DNA of 64,000 nucleotides from Paludibacteraceae bacterium (lineage in GTDB: Bacteria; Bacteroidota; Bacteroidia; Bacteroidales; Paludibacteraceae). The DNA lies in the NCBI GenBank assembly GCA_017961765.1, contig JAGCWQ010000084.1:1-64000 (forward strand). The letters are read 5' to 3'. The notes beneath the pieces are model-generated. The model made no database searches, was not told where the DNA came from, and worked only from the letters and a program-made list of their open reading frames with translations. A program made the position numbers and the translations under genes. How positions within the stretch are numbered: position 1 is the first letter of the stretch; every line of letters begins with the position of its first letter. Positions 16,713-25,309 of the stretch are shown one piece after another.

Positions 16713-18188
16713 TTATCGTCTCCAGAACGATGGGGAAAGGATAAAGAGGACGGTGAAGATGTCCAAACGTCCGGCTAGCATGAAGAATGACATCACCCAT
16801 TTGGCTGCAACAGGGAAGTGGGCGAAATTACCCGTCGGACCGGAGGCTCCTAAGCCGGGACCTACGTTGGATACGCTGGTGACGGCAGCTCCAATCGACT
16901 CCTCTGGATTCACACCGATGAGTAGGAAAATGAGGATTCCCAACATGATGGTGATGGCGTAGAGCACGATGAAGGCCAATACATTGGTGATGATGGTCGG
17001 CGGTACGACTTTGTTGTTGAATTTCACCGGAATGACGGCATTGGGGTGTAGCAGTCGTTTGAACTCGAAATAGCTGTTCTTGATAAGGAGGACGATTCGC
17101 ACGGTCTTGATACCTCCACAAGAGGATCCTGCGCATCCTCCGAACGACATGATGAGAATCATCAGTATCGCAAGGAAGGGAGCCCATGCCGTGTGGTCGG
17201 ATAGGGCAAATCCGGTTCCCGTCATCAGGGAGAAGGCGGAAAAGAGGGAGATTCTGACATCCTCTTCCGATAGGCTTCTTTCCAAGTAGAAGTTGTAGCC
17301 GATGATGATGGCTGCAATCGTGAATCCTATCAGTAAGTAGTACTTGACCTCTTCGTTATGGATGAATTTCTTTACGTTTCCACGCAGTGCCGTGTAGAGA
17401 AGGGTGTAGTTCACAGCGGCTATGATCATGAAAATGGTGATGATGTAGTCGATGAACGGAGAGTTCCAATGGGCAATGCTGGCGTTCTTGGTGGAGTAGC
17501 CTCCCGTGGCGATGGTCGTGCACGCATGGCAGAAGGCGTCGAAAGGCTCCATGCCTGCGATGAAGAGCAGGATGGCCTCGATGAGGGTGATGGAGGCGTA
17601 GAGGCTCCAGAGCAGTTTGGCTGTCTGCGTTACGCGTGGACGTATCTTGTCTTTTGTCGGACCAGGTACCTCTGCGGCATACATCTGCATTCCTCCGATT
17701 CCGAAGAGCGGCATGACGGCAAGGGAGAGCACGATGATACCCATTCCTCCCTGCCATTGGATAATGCATCTCCAGAAGAGGAGTCCGTGGGGGAGCGCTT
17801 CAATGTCTTGGAGGATGGTTGCTCCTGTCGTCGTATAGCCGGATATGGTTTCAAAGAAGGCGTTGGTGTATTCGGGTATGTAGCCGCTCAGGTAGAACGG
17901 AAATGTTCCGAAGATGGAGAAAAGAATCCACACGAACGCCACGATGAAGTAGCCTTCCCTCTTTTTCAACTGGTAGTTCTTCTCCTTCTCCTTGTCTTTG
18001 AGACCAAAGAAGAGTAGGAGCGCGGTGGCGGTCGTCAAACCAGTGGATATGAGGAGTGCCTTCAAGTCGTCTTCGCCGTAGAGGGCGGAGATGATGCTTG
18101 AGACGGCCATGAATCCGGCTTCGAAGAAAAGTAGCAAACCGAAGGTGGCTCCAATCAGTTTGAAGTTGAGTAAACTTTCTTGTTTCAT
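16713..18188 (-). CDS. trkH: TrkH potassium transporter, membrane subunit
   Basis: Ion-conducting subunit of a Trk/Ktr potassium uptake system in the inner membrane. The 491-residue protein shows four repeated membrane-pore-membrane units. Filter-like segments with conserved glycines: GYTTTGATI, ATGGYSTKN, MTGTGFALS and NVGPGLGASGPTGNF. The protein ends LSPSFWRR, the normal family C-terminus. It lies 48 bp downstream of trkA on the same strand, so they form a trkA-trkH operon in which the regulatory subunit comes first. Confidence 0.95.
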   Translation of the reverse strand: MKQESLLNFKLIGATFGLLLFFEAGFMAVSSIISALYGEDDLKALLISTGLTTATALLLFFGLKDKEKEKNYQLKKREGYFIVAFVWILFSIFGTFPFYLSGYIPEYTNAFFETISGYTTTGATILQDIEALPHGLLFWRCIIQWQGGMGIIVLSLAVMPLFGIGGMQMYAAEVPGPTKDKIRPRVTQTAKLLWSLYASITLIEAILLFIAGMEPFDAFCHACTTIATGGYSTKNASIAHWNSPFIDYIITIFMIIAAVNYTLLYTALRGNVKKFIHNEEVKYYLLIGFTIAAIIIGYNFYLERSLSEEDVRISLFSAFSLMTGTGFALSDHTAWAPFLAILMILIMSFGGCAGSSCGGIKTVRIVLLIKNSYFEFKRLLHPNAVIPVKFNNKVVPPTIITNVLAFIVLYAITIMLGILIFLLIGVNPEESIGAAVTSVSNVGPGLGASGPTGNFAHFPVAAKWVMSFFMLAGRLDIFTVLFILSPSFWRR

Positions 18189-18236
18189 GTCTGGAAATGA
18201 GGGTACTTCCCCAAGGAGAAAGTCCCAGGTCTAACG

Positions 18237-19571
18237 CTAATTGAAAAGTTTGTCTAGTTTTTGGATGCTGGAAGATAGGCAGAAGACAATGACGTTGTCG
18301 TTCGGCTCTATCTCCGTGTTACCGTTGGCTATGTAGCCTACGCCGTTCCGCACGATTCCTCCTATGAAGATGTTCTTCGGGATGTGCAGGTCTTTTAGCT
18401 TGCCTTTCGTGATGTCGGAGTTGAGTTTTGCAGAGACCTCCACCACTTGTGCATCCACGTGCGTGAGGCATTTCACCTTGCTGACGTCGGCGTCGAGTGT
18501 ATATTGGTAAATGGCACTTGCTGCGATCAGCTTTTTGTTGATGACCGTACCGATGTCGAGGTTCTCCGCCAATGGGATATAGTCGATGTTCTCGATTTCG
18601 GAGATGGTCTTTTTCAGGCCGAAGCTTTTGGCTGCGATGCAGGCGAGGATGTTCGCCTCTGAATTATTGGTCAACGCCACGAATGCGTCCATGCTCTCGA
18701 TCTCCTCTTCGCGGAGGATTTCCAGATCGCTGGCGTCGCAGTTGATGACGAGGGTTCCGTCAGGAAGCGTCTCGTTTAGTTTGTTGATCTTGGCGGCATC
18801 CTTTTCGAGAATCTTCACGCTGATGTTCTCTGGAAGGCTTTCCACGGTCTTTACCGTGATTCGACCTCCACCCATAATCATCAGGTCGCGTACATTAATG
18901 ACATTCTTACCTGCCACTTCCCGCACCTTGGGGATGAACTCCTTCGTGGTGATGAAGTAAACGATGTCATTGGGTTTGATCTCGTCTTGTCCGTTTGGGA
19001 TGATGGTGTCCATCTCTCGTCGGATGGCAACGATACGGTAGCCGTCGCTGTCCTTCAAATCCATCAACCTTTGTTTCAGGATGGGAGCGTTGACTCGGAC
19101 TTTCATACCGATAAGGGTCAAAGCTCCTCCGTTGAACTCCATCCATTGGCGGACCCAGTTCATTCTCAGTGAGTTGACAATCTCTTCGGCTGCCAACATC
19201 TCTGGATAGATCATGGCGTTGATGCCTAGTTTCTCGAAGAACGCTTTGTTCTCCGGAAGCAGGTATTCGTAATTGTCTATTCGGGCTAACGTCTTTTTTG
19301 CACCGAGGTTCTTCGCCAGGATGCAGGCCGTGATGTTTTGACTTTCAATCGGAGTGACGGCGATGAATAGGTCTGCTTTCTTTACTTGTGCGTCAATGAG
19401 CCCCTTCAGGGAGGTCGGCGAGCCTTCGACGGTCATTACGTCAACGCCTTCCTGTAGCCGGGATACTTTCTCCCGGTCTTCATCCAAAAGGAAAATGTCG
19501 TGTTTCTCTTTCGACAACATTTTCGCCAAATGGGTTCCTACTTCTCCTGCGCCAGCTATTGTAATTTGCAT
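18237..19571 (-). CDS. trkA: TrkA potassium uptake regulatory subunit
   Basis: Cytoplasmic NAD(H)/nucleotide-binding gating subunit that assembles with TrkH. The 444 residues form a duplicated RCK unit: first Rossmann fold with GAGEVGTHLAKML (residues 6-18) and acidic DED at the end of strand 2, then an RCK_C domain (about 140-220); second Rossmann fold starting DLMIMGGGRITVK, with CDASDLEIL and NNSEANILACIAAK, and a second RCK_C domain. Full-length double-RCK proteins like this are typical TrkA rather than KtrA. First gene of the trkAH operon. Confidence 0.95.
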   Translation of the reverse strand: MQITIAGAGEVGTHLAKMLSKEKHDIFLLDEDREKVSRLQEGVDVMTVEGSPTSLKGLIDAQVKKADLFIAVTPIESQNITACILAKNLGAKKTLARIDNYEYLLPENKAFFEKLGINAMIYPEMLAAEEIVNSLRMNWVRQWMEFNGGALTLIGMKVRVNAPILKQRLMDLKDSDGYRIVAIRREMDTIIPNGQDEIKPNDIVYFITTKEFIPKVREVAGKNVINVRDLMIMGGGRITVKTVESLPENISVKILEKDAAKINKLNETLPDGTLVINCDASDLEILREEEIESMDAFVALTNNSEANILACIAAKSFGLKKTISEIENIDYIPLAENLDIGTVINKKLIAASAIYQYTLDADVSKVKCLTHVDAQVVEVSAKLNSDITKGKLKDLHIPKNIFIGGIVRNGVGYIANGNTEIEPNDNVIVFCLSSSIQKLDKLFN

Positions 19572-19763
19572 CTGTTTTCCCTTTAAATAGTCCCTTGGAA
19601 ATTTGTTTTAAGATGCCCCCTTTTACGAGAGCATGGAAACATATTGCCTCAGAATTTCATGTTTTGTTTACCTTCGACTTTCCCCTTCGGGAAAACCGTC
19701 TCTTTGCTTTTGTAAAGCAGTAGCGAATCTCAATACAAGGATTCCTTTGAGAATTCTGAACTG

Positions 19764-19771
19764 CAAATGTA
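19764..19771 (-). promoter_or_regulatory. -7 element for trkAH
   Basis: Minus-strand TACATTTG matches TAnnTTTG, 193 bp upstream of the trkA start. No -33 box at normal spacing. It implies a leader of about 185 nt with no obvious riboswitch. Confidence 0.35.
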
Positions 19772-19891
19772 GTTATATTTTTTAGAAAAGAGGTGAGAAA
19801 AGGCAAAAAGCGGAGGCTTTATTGACATGTGTTAAAATTCCGTTTTGCGGAGCTGCTTGGACTTTCGTTTCGTTAAAAACAAACCCTCCAT

Positions 19892-19922
19892 TTTGTTCTT
19901 TTGGCATAATGGCTTATTTTTG
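19892..19922 (+). promoter_or_regulatory. Bacteroidota-type promoter for the PAP2 gene
   Basis: TTTG at 19892-19895 and TATTTTTG at 19915-19922 with a 19 bp spacer, an exact consensus match, ending 22 bp before the start codon. Confidence 0.75.
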
Positions 19923-19944
19923 TGGAAAATAAATAATATTAGGA

Positions 19945-20631
19945 ATGGAACAGTTGTTGGCGGCGGACCGGGATTTAATGGTCTTTTTGAACTTAAGTGG
20001 CTCTCATACAAATTTTTGTGATGGTTTTATGTGGATGACTTCGCAGATTGCGGTTTGGGCTCCCGCCATCCTTTTCTTGTTGTATGTGCTCTATAAAACG
20101 AAGGGGAAACAGGCTTTGTGGATTGTCTTGATGATTGCTTTGGTTTTCCTTTTGTGCGACCAGATTTCCTCTTCCTTGCTCAAGCCATGGGTGGCGCGCC
20201 TTCGTCCGAGTCACGATCCGTTGGTGATGGATAGTTTGCAGTATGTGCGTGATTATCATGGTGGTCAGTTCGGATTTCCTTCTTCCCATGCTGCCAATTC
20301 GTTTGGATTCGCTGTCTTTACCTCCTTGCTGTTCCGCTATCGGTTCTATACGGCGTTCTCTTTGTTGTGGGCTGCTGTTTGTGCCTATTCGCGTATTTAC
20401 TTGGGCGTTCATTTCCCTGGGGATATATTGGTCGGTACACTTTTGGGCGTTTCTATCGGGTTCTTGTGCTATTTCTGCTATCGGAAATGGTTGGGCGATC
20501 CGTTCCGTTCTCCTAATTCCCTTTATACGATATCAGGCTTCATGACGGCGGATTTGAACCGTCTCGTCTATTTGTTGATGGGCATATTCGTGGTCTTCGC
20601 CATCGTGGCTTTGACGCCTGTTTGGCAATGA
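19945..20631 (+). CDS. PAP2-family membrane phosphatase
   Basis: A membrane phosphatase of the type-2 phosphatidic acid phosphatase superfamily, probably dephosphorylating undecaprenyl pyrophosphate or a phospholipid at the periplasmic face. The 228 residues have about six hydrophobic helices. The three catalytic motifs are complete: KPWVARLRPSHD, FPSSHAANSFG (catalytic His) and SRIYLGVHFPGD. The C-terminal part after residue 180 carries an extra hydrophobic helix (LVYLLMGIFVVFAIVAL). It has its own strong promoter. Undecaprenyl-PP phosphatase, lipid A phosphatase or phosphatidylglycerophosphatase activity are all possible; the sequence does not separate them. Confidence 0.9.
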   Translation: MEQLLAADRDLMVFLNLSGSHTNFCDGFMWMTSQIAVWAPAILFLLYVLYKTKGKQALWIVLMIALVFLLCDQISSSLLKPWVARLRPSHDPLVMDSLQYVRDYHGGQFGFPSSHAANSFGFAVFTSLLFRYRFYTAFSLLWAAVCAYSRIYLGVHFPGDILVGTLLGVSIGFLCYFCYRKWLGDPFRSPNSLYTISGFMTADLNRLVYLLMGIFVVFAIVALTPVWQ

Positions 20632-20696
20632 ATAGGTCGTTTCGTTTTGTCTTAGAAAGAGTCTATGTGGTGGGTGAAGGGCTGTTGATTGAAGAG

Positions 20697-20935
20697 AAGG
20701 CTGTAGCCCTCGTATTGACAGTATAAGGGGTGGCTTCCACCCACGTGATTGCCGGCCGTGGCTGCCGGGCACTACGTATTTGGTTACTAACAAGGTTGGC
20801 TTCCAGCCAATGGCGTGCAGGTGCTTTCTGAATACGAAAATTCCTTATGGCTCATTTCCCTTTTATAATGGGATTTCTGTTATACAAGAAATGTTAAATG
20901 AAATTTCCGTGGTTGAGAGGGTGGACTACAGCCTT
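20697..20935. repeat. MITE/REP-like element bounded by 10-bp inverted repeats
   Basis: Non-coding element in the 419 bp gap between the PAP2 gene and tonB. Its ends are a perfect 10 bp inverted repeat, AAGGCTGTAG (20697-20706) and CTACAGCCTT (20926-20935), each flanked inside by CCCTC/GAGGG. Internally there are tight palindromes sharing GGCTTCCA: GGGTGG-CTT-CCACCC (20728-20742) and TTGGCT-TCC-AGCCAA (20796-20810), plus CCGGC...GCCGG (20752-20768). No open frame of note. I see no clear target-site duplication. Confidence 0.55.
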
Positions 20936-21001
20936 TTATTTCTCTGAAAATTAGGCCGAGTGTTTTTGTGCTTTCGGAACGGTAGGTTAAGCAGTACCCA
21001 A

Positions 21002-21031
21002 CAAAAAAAAGGATGCCTTTCGACATCCTTT
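21002..21031 (-). terminator. Terminator of tonB
   Basis: An 8 bp stem (AAAGGATG / CATCCTTT); on the minus strand it runs into eight T residues, 20 bp after the tonB stop. Confidence 0.9.
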
Positions 21032-21050
21032 CTTTATGCTGCATAAGTGA

Positions 21051-21734
21051 TTACTGCAATTTGAACATAACAGGCAAAGTGTATTTAGTACGAACTGGCT
21101 TACCACTTTGTTTTCCTGGCTTCCATGCTGGCATGGATTGTACGACTCTGACAGCCTCTTTGTCCAAACTTTCGTGAACACCTCTCACTACTTGCACATC
21201 AACAATCTTACCGTCTTTGTTAACAACGAACGAAACGGTAACACGACCTTTGATACCAGCCTCTTGAGCAATCGTTGGGTATTTGATGTTCTTTGCGAGA
21301 TACTCCATCAATGCCTTGTCACCACCAGGGAATGAAGGTTTCTCCTCTACGATGGTAAAGATTTCCTCCACCTCTTCTTGCTCTTGTGGTTGCTCGACAA
21401 CGGTAGGAATCTCTACGACTTGGTTGACATCCTCACCCTTCATCTCTCTTGACTCAACAACCTCCTCGTTCTTTACAATTTCCAACACTTCGTTTACAAC
21501 GGCTGCTGGTGGTGGCGGTGGTGGTGGCGGTGGAGTGTTCTGTTGAACTGTCTGTTGAACTACCTCCTCTTCGAATGCAGCCTCCTCCATCACTGTGGTC
21601 TCGACTTTCTTTACCTCAGTCTCTGTCCATTCGAAACAGATGTACATAAAAGACAAGGCCAAGACCAAACCCAAGAGAACATAGGTCGTTCGCTTGTTCT
21701 CCAAGTCTGCTTTGGGTGATTTTTTAATTTCCAT
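21051..21734 (-). CDS. tonB: TonB energy-transducing protein
   Basis: Couples inner-membrane proton motive force to outer-membrane TonB-dependent receptors. The 227 residues comprise a short basic cytoplasmic start, one transmembrane helix (TYVLLGLVLALSFMYICF), a periplasmic acidic linker with a run of nine prolines (near residue 70), and the C-terminal TonB fold (GGDKALMEYLAKNIKYP, GRVTVSFVVNKDGKI, MPAWKPGKQSGKPVRTKYTL). The TM anchor, Pro-rich spacer and full C-terminal domain distinguish it from secreted TonB-like domain proteins. No exbB/exbD genes are adjacent. A -7-like box (TACATTTG, minus strand 21778-21785) lies 44 bp upstream of the start codon. Confidence 0.93.
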   Translation of the reverse strand: MEIKKSPKADLENKRTTYVLLGLVLALSFMYICFEWTETEVKKVETTVMEEAAFEEEVVQQTVQQNTPPPPPPPPPAAVVNEVLEIVKNEEVVESREMKGEDVNQVVEIPTVVEQPQEQEEVEEIFTIVEEKPSFPGGDKALMEYLAKNIKYPTIAQEAGIKGRVTVSFVVNKDGKIVDVQVVRGVHESLDKEAVRVVQSMPAWKPGKQSGKPVRTKYTLPVMFKLQ

Positions 21735-21777
21735 CTTATATGTTTCTTAATTGTTACTTGTTTTCACTTTACGATGA

Positions 21778-21785
21778 CAAATGTA
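21778..21785 (-). promoter_or_regulatory. -7 element for tonB
   Basis: Minus-strand TACATTTG, exact TAnnTTTG. The nearest TTTG upstream on that strand is only 12 bp away, so the -33 box is unclear. Confidence 0.4.
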
Positions 21786-21942
21786 AGATAAAAAAAGCAA
21801 AAAAAGGCTTTGTCTCTAGGGTTTTTTGAAAGAAAAAGTGTTGCTCTTAAAAAAAACTCTCTCTTGAAGAGAAAATTGGTGCCGTTTCTTGCTGTGAATC
21901 TATTCTTTGGGTTGTCTCGTGTTGAAAAGATTCATTTTCGAC

Positions 21943-21988
21943 AAAAAATCCCGCAAATACTCCTTTGTCGGCATTTGCGGGATTTTTT
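21943..21988. terminator. Strong terminator after dipeptidyl peptidase III gene
   Basis: A 16 bp perfect inverted repeat (AAAAAATCCCGCAAAT / ATTTGCGGGATTTTTT) with a 14-nt loop, 4 bp past the minus-strand stop codon; T-runs on both strands make it potentially bidirectional. Confidence 0.93.
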
Positions 21989-21991
21989 TGC

Positions 21992-24046
21992 TTAATTGAG
22001 GACAGGAAGGTGTGAATTTTCCTTTCCGTATCGGAGCATTTGCTCTACATAGCCTTCGTCATACCGTACCTTGATGTCGGTGATTTCGCCTTCTGCGTTG
22101 AGGACAGGTTCGTAAACAGGGTTGACAAAGCCTTTGTAGGGTGCAAGATGCAATTTCGCGTAGCGGTCTTTGACCTCTTTGTGTAGCGCCTCATCCACTT
22201 TCACACCGTAGGTCTCGACGAGATTCTTGGCTCCCTCAAAGTCGCCTTCCGATTTGATTCGTTGAATCTCGGCAAGGAGTTGTCCTACCAAATTGCGCAT
22301 CTTTTCGTAGTCGTTGATGACGACGAAGGTCTTTCCGTCTCGTTTTTTGAGTTCGACCACCTTCTCCGATGCTCCTTTTTCAAGAATCCAGCGGGCGATG
22401 AGTTGCCTGTTTCTCATGTGCGCTTCCTCGATGTCGTTGCCGAGCTCGATTCGCATCAACTGGGTCATCAGCCCGTTCATCATGTAGCTGTAGTATTCAG
22501 CTTTGTAGGCTTCTTTGTTAGGAAGTAGTCCAAGTTCGACTAGTTTGTCGTCGGCTTCGTAGTAGAGTCCGAACAGGTCGGCACGAGCCTCTTCGATGGT
22601 GGCTCCGTAGGCGCGGAGGGCATCTTGGCTGACTCCTGGAAGCAATTGACCAGAACCGTGGCCGAGGCACTCGTGGAGGTCGGTGTGGATGTTGTCGGTG
22701 ATGAATCCGTATTGGTTCATCCTGTCGATCTCCTCTTGGCTCCAAGCAAACTCCTCTTTGAATCCGTTGCCCTTGGCGGCCTTGTCGTAGGCATCAGTGA
22801 TGTTCTCGATGGTCACGGACTTGGAACCGTGCAATTGTCTGATCCAGTTGCTGTTCGGAAGGTTGATGCCGATAGGCGTGGCTGGATAGCAGTCGCCCGC
22901 CAATATGGCTGTGGTGATGACTTTTGCGCTGACACCCTTCACTTGTGGCTTCTTGAACTGCTGTGCTACAGGGGAGTGGTCTTCGAACCATTGGGCGTTT
23001 TGGCTGATGATTTCGGTACGGCGGGTTGCCTCGATGTTTTTGAAATTGACGATGGATTCCCAGCTGGCCTTCAATCCGAGCGGGTCGCCATAGGTTTCGA
23101 TGAATCCGTTGACGAAGTCGATGCGTGAATCTTGGTCTTTCACCCAAAGGATGCTGTAATCGTCGAATGTTTTCAGGTCTCCAGTGTGGTAGAACTCAAT
23201 GAGCTTTTCGATGACAGCCTTTTGTTTGTCGTTCTCTGCCACATCTTTAGCTTTCTCCAACCAGAAGAGGATCTTCTCGATGGCGGCGGTGTACATGCCT
23301 CCGACCTTCCAGGTCTTTTCTACGAGTTTCCCGTTCTCCTTGGTCAGCTTGCTGTTGAGTCCGTAGGAGATTGGGGTGGCATCGGTCGTGTCGCGCATGG
23401 CGTCGTAGAAGGCATCCACCTCTTTCTCAGTCACGTTTTCGTAGTAGTTGTTGGCTGACGAGGTGATGAGGTCGGCTCCCTCAGCCTGGTTGACCCGTTT
23501 GGCGTAGAGGGTAGTGTCGAATATGACGGGAGCGATGGTTTCGAGTAATTTCTTCTTGTCGTTTCCGTAGGCTTGCAGAGGCAGCAACGAGTCGTTGGTC
23601 TGCATGAGTGCCTCTTGGAAGAATTTCTCCGAAAAGTCGGGGCGGAACTTGTCGGTGGCGTAGTGGTGATGGATACCGTTGGAGAACCACACCCGCTTCA
23701 AGTAGATCTCCAGTGCCTTAAACTCTTCCGAATCCTTGTTGGGATAGCTTTCGTAGATGCCTTCCAATGTCTTTCGGATGGTGAGGTTGTATTTGTTGTT
23801 TTGGTCGAAGAGGATATCCCTTCCTTCCAATGCGGCTTGCGAGAGGAAATAAACCAATTTTTTCTGGTTGAGGCTGAGTTCCTCAAATCCGGGTACTTTG
23901 TATCGCAGCACCTCTAAATCGGCGAATTTATCGACGGAGTAGCAGAACTGCTCTTCTTCGGGAGTAGGGAGGTTGGTGTTGTTTCCTCCGCCTCCACATG
24001 CGAATAAAAGATATGTCATGGATGATAAAATTAATAATTTCTTCAT
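21992..24046 (-). CDS. Dipeptidyl peptidase III-like M49 metallopeptidase lipoprotein
   Basis: Zinc exopeptidase that removes dipeptides from N-termini. The 684-residue protein has a lipoprotein leader (MKKLLILSSMTYLLFAC, Cys17) followed by GGGGN, so it is probably surface or periplasm anchored. The catalytic motifs of family M49 are present: HECLGH (the HExxxGH zinc motif, with one more residue than the classical HExxH) and EEARADLFGLYY carrying the third zinc ligand. The substrate-fixing region with AYDKAAKGNGF precedes it. Bacteroides dipeptidyl peptidase III enzymes are of this size. It is followed at once by a strong terminator; the unknown secreted gene upstream is 36 bp away and probably cotranscribed. 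Confidence 0.93.
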   Translation of the reverse strand: MKKLLILSSMTYLLFACGGGGNNTNLPTPEEEQFCYSVDKFADLEVLRYKVPGFEELSLNQKKLVYFLSQAALEGRDILFDQNNKYNLTIRKTLEGIYESYPNKDSEEFKALEIYLKRVWFSNGIHHHYATDKFRPDFSEKFFQEALMQTNDSLLPLQAYGNDKKKLLETIAPVIFDTTLYAKRVNQAEGADLITSSANNYYENVTEKEVDAFYDAMRDTTDATPISYGLNSKLTKENGKLVEKTWKVGGMYTAAIEKILFWLEKAKDVAENDKQKAVIEKLIEFYHTGDLKTFDDYSILWVKDQDSRIDFVNGFIETYGDPLGLKASWESIVNFKNIEATRRTEIISQNAQWFEDHSPVAQQFKKPQVKGVSAKVITTAILAGDCYPATPIGINLPNSNWIRQLHGSKSVTIENITDAYDKAAKGNGFKEEFAWSQEEIDRMNQYGFITDNIHTDLHECLGHGSGQLLPGVSQDALRAYGATIEEARADLFGLYYEADDKLVELGLLPNKEAYKAEYYSYMMNGLMTQLMRIELGNDIEEAHMRNRQLIARWILEKGASEKVVELKKRDGKTFVVINDYEKMRNLVGQLLAEIQRIKSEGDFEGAKNLVETYGVKVDEALHKEVKDRYAKLHLAPYKGFVNPVYEPVLNAEGEITDIKVRYDEGYVEQMLRYGKENSHLPVLN

Positions 24047-24082
24047 TTTTTTATTGTTGTGTTTTGTATATCGTAAATTGAC

Positions 24083-24901
24083 TTATTTGTCGTTTTTGGC
24101 GTCGATGTTCTCCACCATGGTCCATTTCCCCTTTTTCAGCTCGAAGGCATCGTAGGTGAAGTCCGGGCCGTAGTAGGAGTATATTTTGTTGTAGATGGGT
24201 TCGGACGGAACCAAGTGGTCGAAGACGATGCGTTTCTGTTTGGCTTCGTAGTTCAAGTTCACCTTGGCGTCAGAACTATATTCGAGGATGAAACGGTGTT
24301 GCGTCCTTCCTTTCGGTTTGAGGACGGTTTTCCCGAAGTTGGGGCGTCCCTTTTTGTCGAAGTCAACGGGTTCGATCAATTTGTAGGAAGAGGCGGCGTT
24401 GTTTCCTCCCCATCCCAGTAGGATGTAATAGTCTCCTTTGCTGACATGTATGGCTTTGTAGTAGAGTGCGCCGTACCAATCGCCAGCCGGGATCCGTTGT
24501 CCCGTACCAGGGACGCGGGCTTTCCTTTTGGTCACGAGCCTTGTGGCGGTCAACTCCTTTTTCGACGTTTTGTATTGGATGAGGCCGCCGTATCCGAATG
24601 TCTTGTCGTTGAGCGGGTAGAGCCAGGTGTAGAAGCGGGCTTTCTCGTCGTCGGAGGTGACTTTTCCCATGTATTTTAGTTTGTCGAACGGATAGTTGAA
24701 AGATTCCGGGAGTTGGAGGATCTCCATCAGGTCCGTCTCAATCTTTTGGCTGATGGTTTGCTTCTCCAGATCGTCTTCCGAAGCTTTCAATGAGTCGAAG
24801 AGAGCGACGAGGGTTTGCTCCTTGGTTGCGATGTCCGTTTGTCCGAAGGCACACAGCGGCAGTAGCAGGATGAAACCTATTTTTAAGATTGTTGCTCTCA
24901 T
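24083..24901 (-). CDS. Secreted protein of unknown function
   Basis: 272 residues from the ATG at 24901 (a further in-frame start ten codons upstream lacks a good signal). The leader ILKIGFILLLPLCAFGQ is a signal peptide with a predicted cleavage at AFG-Q; there is no lipobox. The mature protein starts with a charged helical part (about 20-75), then a beta-rich domain with DKTFGYGGLIQYK, GDWYGALYYKAIHV, YILLGWGGNNAASSYKLIEP and FILEYSSDAKVNLNY. The repeated aromatic/Gly segments suggest an all-beta fold. It ends in an acidic/basic tail ENIDAKNDK. I do not recognise a family. It lies 36 bp upstream of the dipeptidyl peptidase III gene on the same strand, suggesting a shared transcript. Confidence 0.75.
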   Translation of the reverse strand: MRATILKIGFILLLPLCAFGQTDIATKEQTLVALFDSLKASEDDLEKQTISQKIETDLMEILQLPESFNYPFDKLKYMGKVTSDDEKARFYTWLYPLNDKTFGYGGLIQYKTSKKELTATRLVTKRKARVPGTGQRIPAGDWYGALYYKAIHVSKGDYYILLGWGGNNAASSYKLIEPVDFDKKGRPNFGKTVLKPKGRTQHRFILEYSSDAKVNLNYEAKQKRIVFDHLVPSEPIYNKIYSYYGPDFTYDAFELKKGKWTMVENIDAKNDK

Positions 24902-24931
24902 AATCCTATTGTTTGTTTGATTCAATTGCAA

Positions 24932-25245
24932 AATACGGAATTTTTAATCAGAAAGAGTGTTTAGATAGGTTATAAAATGGAGAAGATTCCTAAAAATTCA
25001 CAGTTTTTATATAAAAAACGATAGTCTGTTTTCTCTCTGTTCTCATTTGGACAAATATCCATTCTGCATATTGGATGGAGGTCGCCTTGGGAATGAAAGC
25101 GCAGTCTCCTAATCTGCGTTCCCCCTCTTCGTATTAACTGATGGCGCCAGCGGGATAATCGGTTACTATAAGTTCAGCCTAACCATCGATCAGGAAACAT
25201 TATCTTTAAGGCCCAAAATCGGTTGTTGCTTAGCTAATTGAGCCT
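24932..25245. other. Non-coding gap with a bulged hairpin
   Basis: A 378 bp gap between the secreted unknown gene and the sigma gene. No coding frame is supported. It holds a two-part stem, GGGAA-(6 nt bulge)-CGCAG / CTGCG-TTCCC (25089-25123), whose loop reads TCTCCTAAT and looks superficially like a tRNA anticodon arm, but no T-arm or acceptor stem can be built around it. The rest is unremarkable. Confidence 0.5.
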
Positions 25246-25279
25246 AAAAAAGAAAGGGGCAGTGACCTGTCCCTTTCTT
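25245..25279 (-). terminator. Terminator of the sigma factor gene
   Basis: A 13 bp stem (AAGAAAGGG-GCAG / CTGT-CCCTTTCTT, one G-U pair) with a TGAC loop, running on the minus strand into six T, 31 bp after the stop. Confidence 0.9.
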
Positions 25280-25309
25280 GTGAACCCTTATTTATGCTGG
25301 TTCGTTGTG

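Noticed and set aside
17358..18017. Long plus-strand frame opposite trkH
   Set aside because: Antisense to a clear membrane transporter with matching hydrophobic pattern; shadow frame.
21810..21995. 61-codon plus-strand frame upstream of the dipeptidyl peptidase III terminator
   Set aside because: It runs through the terminator hairpin and has no protein-like features.
25089..25123. tRNA-Arg-like arm
   Set aside because: No GTTCRA T-loop, no 7 bp acceptor stem and no D-arm pairing could be fitted, so I do not call a tRNA.
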